Shown in pieces: positions 1-9,364 of a stretch of 64,000 nucleotides of DNA. Position 1 is the first letter of the stretch. Each line of letters opens with the position of its first letter. Under the pieces are notes generated by a model. The model saw nothing but the letters and a program-made list of their open reading frames with translations, searched no databases and was not told the origin of the DNA. The DNA is taken from the NCBI RefSeq assembly GCF_024810105.1, contig NZ_JANUDX010000001.1, forward strand, positions 248,001 through 312,000, in the 5' to 3' direction. This stretch comes from Stenotrophomonas sp. BIGb0135. Its GTDB lineage: Bacteria > Pseudomonadota > Gammaproteobacteria > Xanthomonadales > Xanthomonadaceae. A program made the position numbers and the translations under genes.

Positions 1-468
1 CTGGCGGTGCATCCGCTGGCGGAGAACCTGGACACGCTGCGCAACCCGGCCTTCCTCGGGCGTCGCCAGCAGCACCTGCGGTTCGAGGCCAGCACCGCCA
101 TGACGCGCCCGGCGACGGGCGTGGCGGCCGGCCTTGCAGCGTTCCAGAACGAGGACTACTGGTATTTCCTCGGCGTGCGCAGCCTGGGCGGCGATCGCGT
201 GGCGATCTTCCTCGAAACACGCGACGGTCGCGGTGCGACCCGCACCCTGGCCACGCGCGACGTGGCCGCGTCCACGTCACTGGGCTTGAAGATCGGCGGT
301 GACGGGGGCCGCTATGCGTTCGCGTTCGATACCGGCGATGGCCGTGGCTGGCAGACGCTCGCGGGCGACGTGGACGGAACGGTATTGAGTACGGATCGCG
401 CAGGCGGCTTCGTCGGCGCCCTGCTGGGACCATTCGCGCGCGACGAGCGTGCCTTGAGGAGCAAATGA
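1..468 (+). CDS. GH43 beta-xylosidase, C-terminal part (5' end outside window)
   Basis: The reading frame is open from the first base and ends in TGA, so the start lies upstream of the window. The visible 155 residues contain the stretch FLGRRQQHLRFEAST followed by a beta-rich segment with QNEDYWYFLGV. This is the usual C-terminal beta-sandwich found after the five-bladed propeller of GH43 xylosidases and arabinofuranosidases. The catalytic propeller is not in the window, so substrate is inferred only from neighbours (GH3 xylosidase, symporter, second GH43). The stop overlaps the start of the GH3 gene by four bases (ATGA), which indicates translational coupling in one operon. Confidence 0.8.
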   Translation: MAVHPLAENLDTLRNPAFLGRRQQHLRFEASTAMTRPATGVAAGLAAFQNEDYWYFLGVRSLGGDRVAIFLETRDGRGATRTLATRDVAASTSLGLKIGGDGGRYAFAFDTGDGRGWQTLAGDVDGTVLSTDRAGGFVGALLGPFARDERALRSK

Positions 469-3164
469 TGATGCGTACGCCTTACCTGTGCAGCCGCCGT
501 CGCGCCCCCATCTTCCGTACGTTGGCGCTGTGTGCCGCGATGGCGATGGCCACCGCAGGTCATGCAGCCGATGCCCAACCGTGGCTGGACACGTCGGCCA
601 GCTTTGAAGCCCGGGCCGCGGCACTGGTGGGGCAGATGACCCTGGAGGAAAAGGCCGCCCAGATGCAGAACGCCGCGCCCGCCATCGAGCGTCTTGGCGT
701 ACCGGCCTACGACTGGTGGAACGAAGGCCTGCACGGCGTCGCGCGGGCGGGGCAGGCCACGGTGTTCCCGCAGGCCATCGGCCTGGCCGCCACCTTCGAC
801 GTGCCCTTGATGGGGCAGGTGGCCACTACCATCAGCGACGAGGCGCGGGCCAAGCATCACCAGTTCATCCGCGAGGGATCGCATGGCCGCTATCAGGGGC
901 TGACCTACTGGTCGCCGAACATCAACATCTTCCGCGATCCGCGCTGGGGGCGGGGCCAGGAAACCTATGGTGAAGACCCGTACCTCACCGCGCGCATGGG
1001 CGTTGCCTTCGTGCAGGGGCTGCAGGGCGACGACCCGGTGTACCGCAAGCTGGACGCCACCGCCAAGCATCTGGCCGTGCACAGCGGCCCCGAGGCCGAC
1101 CGCCACCACTTCGATGCGCGCCCCAGCAAGCGCGACCTGTATGACACCTACCTGCCGGCCTTCGAGGCGCTGGTGAAGGAGGGCCAGGTGGATGCGGTGA
1201 TGGGGGCCTACAACCGGGTGTACGGCGAATCCGCCAGCGCCAGCCGGTTCCTGCTGCGCGACGTGCTGCGCCGCGACTGGGGCTTCAAGGGCTACGTGGT
1301 GTCGGATTGCTGGGCGATCGTCGATATCTGGAAGCACCACAAGATCGTGCCCACCCGCGAGGCCGCCGCGGCGCTGGCGGTCAAGAACGGGACCGAACTG
1401 GAGTGCGGCCAGGAATACGCCACGCTGCCGGCAGCGGTGCAGCAGGGCCTGATCAGTGAAGCGGAGATCGACGCGGCGGTGACGCGCCTGTTTACCGCAC
1501 GGATGCGGCTGGGCATGTTCGATCCGCCCGAGCGCGTGCGCTGGGCGCGGATCCCTGCGGCGGTGAACCAGGCCCCGGCACATGACGCCCTGGCCCTGAA
1601 GGCTGCACGGGAATCGCTGGTGCTGCTGAAAAACGACGGCGTGCTGCCATTGTCACGCACGCTCAAGCGCATTGCCGTGGTCGGCCCCACGGCCGACGAC
1701 AGCATGGCGCTGCTGGGCAACTACTTCGGCACGCCGGCGGCACCGGTGACCCTCCTGCAGGGCATCCGCGAGGCGGCCAAGGGTGTCGAGGTGCGGTACG
1801 CGCGCGGCGTGGACCTGGTCGAGGGGCGCGATGATCCCGGTGCGACGCCGCTCATCGAGGCGGCGTACCTGCGGCCCTCGGCCGACTCTCCGGAACGCGG
1901 GTTGCGCGGCCAGTACTTCCGCACGCCCGATCTCTCAGGGACGCCCGCGCTGGTCCGCACCGACGCCCAGATCGGCTTCCGCTGGGACCGCGGTTCCCCG
2001 ACCGACAACCTGTTGGCGCGCGGGGAAGCGGCGCCGGGGCAGGGCATTCCCGGCGATGGTTTCAGTATCCGTTGGCAGGGCCAACTGCTGCCGCCGGTAT
2101 CGGGCCGTTACCGGATCGAGGCCGCCGCCGACGACGGCTTCCGCCTGTACGTGGATGGCAAGCGGGTGCTGGATCATTGGACCCGCAGCGATCGCCTGCG
2201 CAGCGATGGGGTGGACCTGGACCTGCAGGCAGGCCGTGCCTACGACCTGAAACTGGAGTACTTCGATGCCGAGCGTGACGCAGGCGTGCGGCTGGGCTGG
2301 CGCATGCCCGGTGCGAAGCCACCGTTCGAGGAGGCGCTCGATGCTGCCCGCAGCGCGGACGTGGTGGTGTTCGTCGGCGGCCTGACCGGCGACGTCGAGG
2401 GCGAGGAGATGACGGTCAATTACCCGGGCTTCGCCGGCGGTGACCGCACCGACCTGCGCCTGCCCGCCACCCAGCGGGCGCTGCTGGAGGCGCTGCACGC
2501 CACCGGCAAGCCGGTGGTGATGGTGCTGACCGGCGGGTCGGCGCTGGCGGTGGAGTGGGCCCAGGCGAATCTGTCGGCGATCCTGATGAGCTGGTATCCC
2601 GGGCAACGCGGCGGCACCGCCGTCGGCGAAGCGCTGTTCGGCGAGGTCAATCCCGGCGGCCGCCTGCCGGTCACGTTCTACACCGCGGACCAGGCGATGC
2701 CCGCGTTTGACGATTACGCGATGGAAGGCCGCACGTACCGCTACTTCCGCGGCACGCCGCTGTATCCGTTCGGGTTCGGGCTGTCCTATACCCGCTTCGA
2801 CTACGCAACGCTCAGGCTCGATTCGCCCCGCATCGCCGACGATGGCGCGCTCAGGGTGGAGGTGGAGGTGGCCAACACCGGCGAGCGCGCGGGCGATGAA
2901 GTGGTGCAGCTGTATGTGCGGCGGTTGGCGGCCGGGGCCGGCGATGCGCAGCAGACGCTGCGCGGCTTCCAGCGGGTGCACTTGGCGCCTGGCCAGCGGC
3001 GCACGGTGGCATTCGCGCTGGACGCGCACCAGGCGCTGCGGCAGTACGATGACGCGCGCGGCACCTATGTGGTGCCACCGGGGGCCTACGAAGTGCGGAT
3101 AGGCGGCTCAAGCGCCGATGCCCGCGTGCAGGGCCGCTTCACCGTGGAGGCGGCGCGTGACTGA
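465..3164 (+). CDS. Exported GH3 beta-xylosidase with inserted PA14 domain
   Basis: An 899-residue glycoside hydrolase likely to split xylo-oligosaccharides to xylose in the periplasm. Residues 1 to about 36 form a signal peptide ending near GHAADAQ. The GH3 N-terminal barrel follows, with GRGQETYGEDPYLT and the nucleophile aspartate in GYVVSDCWAI (about residue 280). The GH3 C-terminal sandwich is interrupted at about residues 480-610 by a PA14 module (RGQYF ... GRYRIEAAADDGFRLYVDG), an insertion known in GH3 enzymes and thought to shape the sugar site. A fibronectin III-like domain ends the protein. The start is the first of three tandem ATGs and overlaps the upstream stop. Family is firm; xylose specificity rests on the conserved type and operon context. 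Confidence 0.9.
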   Translation: MMMRTPYLCSRRRAPIFRTLALCAAMAMATAGHAADAQPWLDTSASFEARAAALVGQMTLEEKAAQMQNAAPAIERLGVPAYDWWNEGLHGVARAGQATVFPQAIGLAATFDVPLMGQVATTISDEARAKHHQFIREGSHGRYQGLTYWSPNINIFRDPRWGRGQETYGEDPYLTARMGVAFVQGLQGDDPVYRKLDATAKHLAVHSGPEADRHHFDARPSKRDLYDTYLPAFEALVKEGQVDAVMGAYNRVYGESASASRFLLRDVLRRDWGFKGYVVSDCWAIVDIWKHHKIVPTREAAAALAVKNGTELECGQEYATLPAAVQQGLISEAEIDAAVTRLFTARMRLGMFDPPERVRWARIPAAVNQAPAHDALALKAARESLVLLKNDGVLPLSRTLKRIAVVGPTADDSMALLGNYFGTPAAPVTLLQGIREAAKGVEVRYARGVDLVEGRDDPGATPLIEAAYLRPSADSPERGLRGQYFRTPDLSGTPALVRTDAQIGFRWDRGSPTDNLLARGEAAPGQGIPGDGFSIRWQGQLLPPVSGRYRIEAAADDGFRLYVDGKRVLDHWTRSDRLRSDGVDLDLQAGRAYDLKLEYFDAERDAGVRLGWRMPGAKPPFEEALDAARSADVVVFVGGLTGDVEGEEMTVNYPGFAGGDRTDLRLPATQRALLEALHATGKPVVMVLTGGSALAVEWAQANLSAILMSWYPGQRGGTAVGEALFGEVNPGGRLPVTFYTADQAMPAFDDYAMEGRTYRYFRGTPLYPFGFGLSYTRFDYATLRLDSPRIADDGALRVEVEVANTGERAGDEVVQLYVRRLAAGAGDAQQTLRGFQRVHLAPGQRRTVAFALDAHQALRQYDDARGTYVVPPGAYEVRIGGSSADARVQGRFTVEAARD

Positions 3165-5637
3165 TTCCCGCCACATGGACACCCCCGAGCACACGCTGTC
3201 GGTCCGCGAGAAGCTGGGCTACAGCCTGGGCGACCTGGCCGCCAACCTGATCTTCCAGACGCTGATCACCTACCTGGCCTTCTTCTACACGGATGTGTAC
3301 CGATTGCCGCCCGCTACCGCAGCGACCATCATTTTCGTGATCGGCCTGCTGGGCGCCTTCGTGTTCACTCCGCTGATCGGCATCGCCGCCGACCGCACGG
3401 CCACCCGCTGGGGCAGGTTCCGGCCCTGGATCCTGTGGACGGCGATCCCGTTCGGCGTGCTGGCGCTTGCTGCCTTCAGCACCCCGGACCTGGGGCCGCG
3501 CGGCAAGGTCATCTACGCGCTGGTGACCTACGGTCTGCTGATGCTCGTGTATGCGGCCAACAACCTGCCGTACTCCGCGCTCAGCGGGGTGCTCACCGGC
3601 AGCATGGCCCAGCGCAACAGCCTGTCGGCCTACCGCTTCGTGGCCGTCATGATCGCGCAGTTCATCATCCAGGTACTGCTGCTGCCGCTGGTGCTGATCC
3701 TCGGTGACGGCGACCGGGTGCAGGGCTTCGAACGTGTGATGACGCTATTTGCGGTGGTGGGCACCGTGTTCTTCCTGATCACCTTCGCCACCACCCGCGA
3801 GCGCATCGTGCCGGCGAAGGAGCAGAGCAGCGGCGTGCTGCAGGACCTGTCCGACCTGCTGCACAACCGGCCGTGGAAGGTGATGCTGGCCCTGACGGTC
3901 CTGGTCTTCATCAACCTGGCGCTGAAGGGCGGCACCTACATCTATTACTTCCAGTACTACATGAGCGAGGCCGCCCTGGCGGGCTTTCTTGACCGCTCCG
4001 GCTTCAACGCGTTCATCGGGGAATTGAACGCAACGCTCAACGGGTGGGGGCTGTCCGGTTTCACCTGGCCAAAGGATCCGGCCACCTCGGCGTTCAGTCT
4101 GTTCAACGCCTGCGGCATCCTCTGCATGATCCTGGGCATCGGGGCATCGCGCCGCCTCGCCGACCGCTACGGCAAGCGCGATGTGTTCGGCGGCGCGCTG
4201 CTGGTGTCCACGCTGTTCCTGCTGGTGTTCTATTTCCTGCCGCCCACGGCAGTGGCCGTGGCCTTCGGCGCGTTCATGCTGCACGGGTTCTGCTACGGCA
4301 TCACCATCCCCTTGCTGTGGGCGATGATCGCCGACGTCGCCGACTATTCCGAATGGAAGAACCATCGCCGCGCCACCGCGATCATCTTCTCGGCGATGCT
4401 GTGCGGGCTGAAAATCGGCCTCAGCATCGGCGGTGCGCTGGTGGCCGGCATCCTCGCCCATCACGGCTATCAGGCCGGCGCCGAACAGCAGGCCCAGCCC
4501 GTGGTGGACGGCATCCGCCTGACCGTGAGCGTCTACTGCTCCCTCCCGTTCCTGGCCGCGGTGGCGCTGCTTTTCTTCTACAAAATCGACAAGCGCATGG
4601 AGACCCGCATCGAACATGACCTGCATCTGCGACGTCAAGGAAGCACTCTGGAGCACCTCGCGGCACACGCCATCGCCCAACCGCTGGTGACCCACCTCTA
4701 CACGGCCGACCCTTCGGCCCACGTGTTCGAGGGGCGCCTGTACATCTACCCGTCGCACGACATCGACAGTGGCGCGCCGTTCGACGATGAAGGCGGTCAC
4801 TTCGGCATGGAGGACTACCATGTGCTGCGGATGGATTCGCCCGAGGGCGAGGCCACCGACTGCGGTGTGGCGCTGCATGTCCGCGACGTGCCCTGGGCCG
4901 CACGGCAGATGTGGGCGCCGGACGCAGCCAGCCGCGATGGCCGCTATTACCTCTATTTTCCGGCCAAGGACGGGGAGGGCACGTTCCGTATCGGCGTGGC
5001 GGTGGCGGATCGTCCGGAGGGCCCGTTCACCCCCGACGCCGAGCCGATGGAGGGAACGTACTCGATCGATCCGGCCGTCTACGAGGATGACGACGGCACG
5101 CATTACCTCTATTTCGGCGGCATCTGGGGCGGTCAGTTGCAGAACTACCGGGACAACCGCTTTGACGCCGCGCACAAGGAGCCCACCGGCGATGCGCCTG
5201 CGCTTGGGCCGCGCGTCGGCCGGCTGGACCCGTGCATGACCCGGCTGGCGGAGCCCACGCGGGAGGTCATGATCCTGGACGAGCACGGCCAGCCGCTGCG
5301 CGCCGATGACCACGCGCGTCGCTTCTTCGAAGGGCCGTGGTTGCACAAGTACCAGGGGCGGTATTACCTGTCGTACTCCACCGGGGACACGCACCTGCTG
5401 TGCTACGCCATCGGCGACAGCCCGTATGGACCGTTCACCTACGCCGGGGTGATCCTCACGCCCGTCGTCGGCTGGACCACGCACCACTCCATCTGCGCCT
5501 TCGAAGGCCAGTGGTATCTCTTCTACCATGACGCCCTGTTGTCCGGCGGGGTGACCCACCTGCGCTCGGTCAAGTGCACCCCCCTGCACATGGAGGCCGA
5601 CGGCAGCATCCGGACGATCGATCCCTATGGCGCTTGA
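3157..5637 (+). CDS. Fusion protein: GPH-family sugar/cation symporter + GH43 glycosidase
   Basis: One uninterrupted 826-codon frame. Residues 1 to about 490 form a 12-helix glycoside-pentoside-hexuronide symporter (SVREKLGYSLGDLAANLIFQ near the start, RWGRFRPWILW in the first cytoplasmic loop). From about residue 508 a complete GH43 catalytic domain follows, with the three expected acidic residues: D in TADPSAHVF, D in YSIDPAVYEDDDG and E in RFFEGPWLHKY. In relatives these are usually two genes. Here the position expected for the GH43 start reads ATC (IAQPLVTHL), so the frames are joined. The GTG at 3157 was chosen because GGAGG lies six bases upstream and it overlaps the GH3 stop; ATG at 3175 is an alternative. 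Internal initiation at in-frame ATG 4597 or GTG 4686 could still yield a separate enzyme. Confidence 0.85.
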   Translation: MTDSRHMDTPEHTLSVREKLGYSLGDLAANLIFQTLITYLAFFYTDVYRLPPATAATIIFVIGLLGAFVFTPLIGIAADRTATRWGRFRPWILWTAIPFGVLALAAFSTPDLGPRGKVIYALVTYGLLMLVYAANNLPYSALSGVLTGSMAQRNSLSAYRFVAVMIAQFIIQVLLLPLVLILGDGDRVQGFERVMTLFAVVGTVFFLITFATTRERIVPAKEQSSGVLQDLSDLLHNRPWKVMLALTVLVFINLALKGGTYIYYFQYYMSEAALAGFLDRSGFNAFIGELNATLNGWGLSGFTWPKDPATSAFSLFNACGILCMILGIGASRRLADRYGKRDVFGGALLVSTLFLLVFYFLPPTAVAVAFGAFMLHGFCYGITIPLLWAMIADVADYSEWKNHRRATAIIFSAMLCGLKIGLSIGGALVAGILAHHGYQAGAEQQAQPVVDGIRLTVSVYCSLPFLAAVALLFFYKIDKRMETRIEHDLHLRRQGSTLEHLAAHAIAQPLVTHLYTADPSAHVFEGRLYIYPSHDIDSGAPFDDEGGHFGMEDYHVLRMDSPEGEATDCGVALHVRDVPWAARQMWAPDAASRDGRYYLYFPAKDGEGTFRIGVAVADRPEGPFTPDAEPMEGTYSIDPAVYEDDDGTHYLYFGGIWGGQLQNYRDNRFDAAHKEPTGDAPALGPRVGRLDPCMTRLAEPTREVMILDEHGQPLRADDHARRFFEGPWLHKYQGRYYLSYSTGDTHLLCYAIGDSPYGPFTYAGVILTPVVGWTTHHSICAFEGQWYLFYHDALLSGGVTHLRSVKCTPLHMEADGSIRTIDPYGA

Positions 5638-6490
5638 AACGGCCTCACCCAAGGATGATGCGGAGGCGCCGCTGCCTGGTGGGCGCCTGTACTGGTTGCG
5701 GGCCGGGAGGCTGGAGGTGGCGCTTGCGCCGGAAGCCGGTGGCCGCATTGCCCATCTGCGCTACGACGGCGTGGAGTGGCTGGTGGGCGAGGAGGAGGTT
5801 GGGGCGGCTGCGATCGGCTGGGGGTGCTATCCGATGGTGCCGTGGGCCGGGCGCATCCGGCAGGGGCGCTTCGTCTTTGAGGGCACGGCGTTTGAGCTGC
5901 CGCTGAATTTTGGCGCGCACGCGATCCATGGGGTGGGTTTTTCACGACCGTGGCATGTCGACAGCCTCGGTGCGGATGCCGCGACGCTGTCGCTGGCGCT
6001 TCCTGAGGATGCGTATTGGCCGTTTGGGGGGCGTGCCACGCAGGTGATCCGTGTGACGCCCGACTGTCTCGAGCTGCGGTTGGCCGTGCAAGCCGGCGAC
6101 AGGGCGATGCCGGCCGTGCTTGGCTGGCACCCCTGGTTTCGCAAGCCGGATCAGGTGGTGTTCGCCCCCAGTGCGATGTATCCGCGGGACGGGGAGGGGA
6201 TTGCGACATTGCCTTGCGTCCGCCCCGTGCCTGGGCCTTGGGATGACTGCTTCCTCAACCAGCAGGAGGTGGCGATGGTGTCTGGGGAACAGGTGCTGCG
6301 TATGCGCGCAGACACCGGTCACTGGGTGGTGTACGACGGCGCGGCGCATGCAACGTGCGTGGAGCCGCAGACGGGGCCGCCGGATGGTTTTACGTTGCTG
6401 CCGGGCCGGCTGGAGCCGGGGCAGATGCTGGAGCTGACGTTCGAGCTGCAGTGGGCCGATGGCAGTGGCAACGGCGATGAAGCCCGGTGA
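5627..6490 (+). CDS. Aldose 1-epimerase family protein
   Basis: A 287-residue mutarotase-fold protein that would interconvert alpha and beta anomers of the sugars released by the upstream hydrolases. Visible family features are the substrate-binding arginine in VPWAGRIRQGRF, the histidine of NFGAHAIHGVGFSRPW, the later histidine in LGWHPWFRKP, and a C-terminal acidic residue in CVEPQTGPPDGF that fits the catalytic glutamate. The start overlaps the end of the symporter-GH43 gene by 11 bases, so it is the last gene of the xylan operon. No signal peptide is present, so it acts in the cytoplasm. The exact sugar is not determined. Confidence 0.85.
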   Translation: MALETASPKDDAEAPLPGGRLYWLRAGRLEVALAPEAGGRIAHLRYDGVEWLVGEEEVGAAAIGWGCYPMVPWAGRIRQGRFVFEGTAFELPLNFGAHAIHGVGFSRPWHVDSLGADAATLSLALPEDAYWPFGGRATQVIRVTPDCLELRLAVQAGDRAMPAVLGWHPWFRKPDQVVFAPSAMYPRDGEGIATLPCVRPVPGPWDDCFLNQQEVAMVSGEQVLRMRADTGHWVVYDGAAHATCVEPQTGPPDGFTLLPGRLEPGQMLELTFELQWADGSGNGDEAR

Positions 6491-6587
6491 AACTCCAGTG
6501 ATGCGCTCCGCTGGAGAATTCACGGCGGAGGAACTGGACGGCGGCGACCCTGTCAGGACCTCCCCTTGAAGTGAAGCGTCTCTTTCC

Positions 6588-7979
6588 ATGTCCACCAAGC
6601 ATCTCACCACGATCAATCCGCTGACCGAAGAAGTGCTCGCCACCTATTCCTACATGTCCGACGCTGAGGCTGCTGCGGTCGTCAAGGCAAGCCATGAAGC
6701 CTTTATGCAATGGCGTCTGCGCAGTCTCGATGATCGAGCAAACGTCATTGCGGGCATCGCCAAGGCCCTTCGCGAGCGCAAGGAAGAGTTCGCACAGCTG
6801 ATGACCGACGAGGTCGGCAAGCTCATCGAGGACAGTCGCACTGAAGTCGAACTGTGCGCCGCCATCTGTGACTACACCGCCAAGCAGGGGCCTGTCGTGC
6901 TGGCCGATGAGGAGCGCGATGTGGAGGGTGCCACCGGCATTGTGACCCACGCCCCGATCGGTGTGGTGTATGGCATTCAGCCGTGGAACTTCCCGGCGTA
7001 CCAGGCGATCCGCTATTCCATCGCCAGCCTGATGGCCGGCAATGGCGTCCTGCTCAAACACGCCGAGAGCTGCACCGGTAGTGGCTTGCTGCTGCGCGAC
7101 ATCTACGAAAGTGCCGGGCTGCCCAAGGGGCTGTTCGGCGTGCTGTTGATCAGCCACGACCAGTCCAATGACATCGTGGAAAACGATCTGGTGCGCGCGG
7201 TGACCCTGACCGGGAGCGAAGCGGCGGGACGCACCGTGGCAGCCAAGGCCGGTGCGGCCCTCAAGAAGACCGTGCTTGAGCTGGGCTCCAACGACGCTTA
7301 TCTGGTACTGGACGACGCCGACCTGGATCTGGCCGTGGCAACCTGCGTCAAGGGCCGCCTGTTCAACAACGGGCAGACCTGCGTCAACGCCAAGCGTTTT
7401 ATCGTGACAAAGAAGAACTACGAGGCCTTCGTCAGCGCCTACGCAAAGGCCTTCGAAGCGATCCGGATGGGCGACCCGAACGCCGAGAACACCCAGCTCG
7501 GCCCCATGGTCTCCAAGGCGCAGCGCGACAAGCTGCACGAACAGGTGACCAGGAGCGTCGCGCAGGGCGCGCGTCTGGTGGTGGGCGGTGACGTGCCGGA
7601 CCGCACCGGCTGGTTCTACCCGGCCACGGTGCTGGCGGACGTGGCACCGGGGCAGGTGGCCTACGAGGATGAGCTGTTCGGCCCTGCAGCGGCCATCATC
7701 CGCGCCGAGGATGATGAGGATGCGCTGCGCATCGCCAACGACAGCCGCTACGGCCTGGGCGGGGGCATCTTCAGCCGGAACGTGCAGCGCGCCCGGGAAC
7801 TGGCGAGCAAGTACTTCGACACCGGCATGGTCTTCATCAACACCTTCGACGTCGCATCCCCGGCGCTTCCGTTCGGTGGTGTGAAGGCGTCCGGCTATGG
7901 CCGTGAGCACGGTCCGGAAGGTTTGAAGGAGTTCGTGAACGTCAAGTCGATCAAGATTCCGGCTGCAGCGTCGGCTTGA
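6588..7979 (+). CDS. NAD(P)-dependent succinate-semialdehyde dehydrogenase-like aldehyde dehydrogenase
   Basis: A 463-residue aldehyde dehydrogenase. The Rossmann part has IQPWNFPAYQAIRY and VTLTGSEAAGR. The catalytic glutamate lies in VLELGSNDAYLVL, the catalytic cysteine in NNGQTCVNAKRF, and ELFGPAAAII and PFGGVKASGYGREHG are conserved C-terminal blocks. The closest recognisable subgroup is the succinate-semialdehyde dehydrogenase (Sad/GabD-like) branch, which oxidises succinate semialdehyde to succinate. Ninety-seven bases separate it from the epimerase gene, so it may have its own promoter. Substrate assignment is by subgroup resemblance only. Confidence 0.85.
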   Translation: MSTKHLTTINPLTEEVLATYSYMSDAEAAAVVKASHEAFMQWRLRSLDDRANVIAGIAKALRERKEEFAQLMTDEVGKLIEDSRTEVELCAAICDYTAKQGPVVLADEERDVEGATGIVTHAPIGVVYGIQPWNFPAYQAIRYSIASLMAGNGVLLKHAESCTGSGLLLRDIYESAGLPKGLFGVLLISHDQSNDIVENDLVRAVTLTGSEAAGRTVAAKAGAALKKTVLELGSNDAYLVLDDADLDLAVATCVKGRLFNNGQTCVNAKRFIVTKKNYEAFVSAYAKAFEAIRMGDPNAENTQLGPMVSKAQRDKLHEQVTRSVAQGARLVVGGDVPDRTGWFYPATVLADVAPGQVAYEDELFGPAAAIIRAEDDEDALRIANDSRYGLGGGIFSRNVQRARELASKYFDTGMVFINTFDVASPALPFGGVKASGYGREHGPEGLKEFVNVKSIKIPAAASA

Positions 7980-8350
7980 GTTCAACACTGGCGCCGCGCG
8001 GCCCGGCATCGCGCGTGCGCCTTTCGTCCAAGTCGGGGGAGAATGGCTTGGTGGAAGCAGAGGGGGCGCCGGTAAGCGCTTGGTCAGGGATGGCTAGGCG
8101 CGAAACCGGAAAGCGAGTGGTGCGTTACAAGGTGCGAATACAGCACTATTTTCACGCCAATCTCAAAAATTCCTAACCCTGATGATAAGGGCTCGTTATC
8201 AGGGGGCGGGTAGGGGGCCGCTCGTCGCCGAACGCGGACGCACGGTTGTGGACTGCAGTCAGCAGGATCCAACTATTGAGTAGGGGTCTCTGTGGCGAAA
8301 AGAGCGCCGGGCTCGGTTTTACTACACGTCGATGACCAGCATGCCCCGGC
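7980..8350. other. 371-bp intergenic region between convergent genes
   Basis: No convincing gene. The region separates the dehydrogenase (+) from the last fimbrial gene (-). It contains one imperfect hairpin (listed separately) and a locally AT-rich patch around 8120-8175. Short frames here lack ribosome binding sites and recognisable sequence. Confidence 0.6.
8177..8204. terminator. Possible terminator hairpin
   Basis: CCCTGATGATAA and TTATCAGGG can pair around GGGCTCG, with a 3-base bulge on the left arm. It lies between convergent transcription units. There is no clear T-run, so its role as a terminator is uncertain. Confidence 0.35.
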
Positions 8351-8863
8351 TTATTCGTAGCGCAGGGTCACCGTCGCCGTCGCCGCGACGCTGCCGACGC
8401 CCGGTGTCTGCCCAGCAAGACGCCAGTAGCCGGCGCGCAGGCGCAGCCGCGCCGCTTTTCCGGTCACGGCGGCGGCACGCTCGCTGTCCGAGCCGTCCGC
8501 CGCGATGACGCGGTCGTCTTCCGATACGAGCACTACTGCAACGCCGGCAGCATCGCCGGCATTGCGGAAGTGGGTGGGTTCATCCGGGTCCGGACTGCCG
8601 TTAAAGCGGAAGGTGGCCTGTCGGACCGCAGGCGCGCATCCCTGCAGGTTCAGTTCGAAGCTGACGTAGTGCGAGCCTCCCGATGCAGGCAGCTGGCTGG
8701 CAGCGACCGGGTCGAGCATCACCAGCCTGTCCGCGCTGCCTAGCGACCAGTCGCAGGTGCCGATCATCACCTCACCGGTCAGGTTGAAGTCTGTTGCCTG
8801 CACCGGTGCGGCGGCGAGTGCGCAGGCCATGCCGACAACACTGCAGAAGGGTGGGGACGCCAT
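8351..8863 (-). CDS. Minor fimbrial subunit (chaperone-usher type)
   Basis: A 170-residue exported protein, last gene of the fimbrial operon. It has a signal peptide (cleavage near PVQATDFNL), an N-terminal beta strand (DFNLTGEVMIGTC), two spaced cysteines (in GTCDW and LQGCAP), and ends in TATVTLRYE. The alternating hydrophobic C-terminal strand ending in an aromatic pair is the usual chaperone-recognition motif of type 1-like pilins. It lies 10 bases downstream of the previous subunit gene. A minor or linker subunit role is inferred from its size and place. Confidence 0.75.
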   Translation of the reverse strand: MASPPFCSVVGMACALAAAPVQATDFNLTGEVMIGTCDWSLGSADRLVMLDPVAASQLPASGGSHYVSFELNLQGCAPAVRQATFRFNGSPDPDEPTHFRNAGDAAGVAVVLVSEDDRVIAADGSDSERAAAVTGKAARLRLRAGYWRLAGQTPGVGSVAATATVTLRYE

Positions 8864-8873
8864 CGCCGTTTAC

Positions 8874-9356
8874 TCAGTTGTAGGACAGCGTGACCGTCAC
8901 CGGCGAGCTGATCCGGCCGGCGGCCACGCTGGCGGCGGACTGACGCAGCCGCGCACGCAGCAGGTAGGTGCCGGTCGTGGTGGTGTACGGCAGCGTGGTG
9001 CCCGCCGGCACCACAGCCGCGCTGGTGGTGCCCTGCTGGATTTCGATGCCAACCCCGCCCAGGCCACGGAAATATGACGCCTGGGCGGTATCGGCCAGGC
9101 CGGTGATGCGCATGGCGATGCGGGTGATCAACGGATCGCAGCGGGTCACTTGGATGGGGACGTTGACCCAGGCGCCGGCGTAGGCACCGGTGAACTCGGT
9201 GGCGTAGTACGTGCCCAGGTCAACATCGCTGGCGGTGAACTGGCAGACGCCCGGCAGGATCTCGCCGGTGAGGTTGAAGGTCACCGACTGGGCGTGTGCG
9301 GTGTTGGCAGCGGCAAGCAGCAGTGCCGCGGTCAGGCAGTGGCGGGTGTACGTCAT
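8874..9356 (-). CDS. Minor fimbrial subunit
   Basis: A 160-residue exported pilin-fold protein. It has a signal peptide ending near NTAHAQ, the strand SVTFNLTGEILPGVCQF, a second cysteine in VTRCDP, and the C-terminal chaperone-binding strand SSPVTVTLSYN. The core matches the classical fimbrial (FimA-type) domain. It lies eight bases after the previous subunit gene, in the same operon. Confidence 0.8.
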   Translation of the reverse strand: MTYTRHCLTAALLLAAANTAHAQSVTFNLTGEILPGVCQFTASDVDLGTYYATEFTGAYAGAWVNVPIQVTRCDPLITRIAMRITGLADTAQASYFRGLGGVGIEIQQGTTSAAVVPAGTTLPYTTTTGTYLLRARLRQSAASVAAGRISSPVTVTLSYN

Positions 9357-9364
9357 TGGAGTCC

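Noticed and set aside
3745..5748. 667-codon antisense frame over the symporter-GH43 gene
   Set aside because: No recognisable protein, and the sense gene has intact catalytic motifs throughout.
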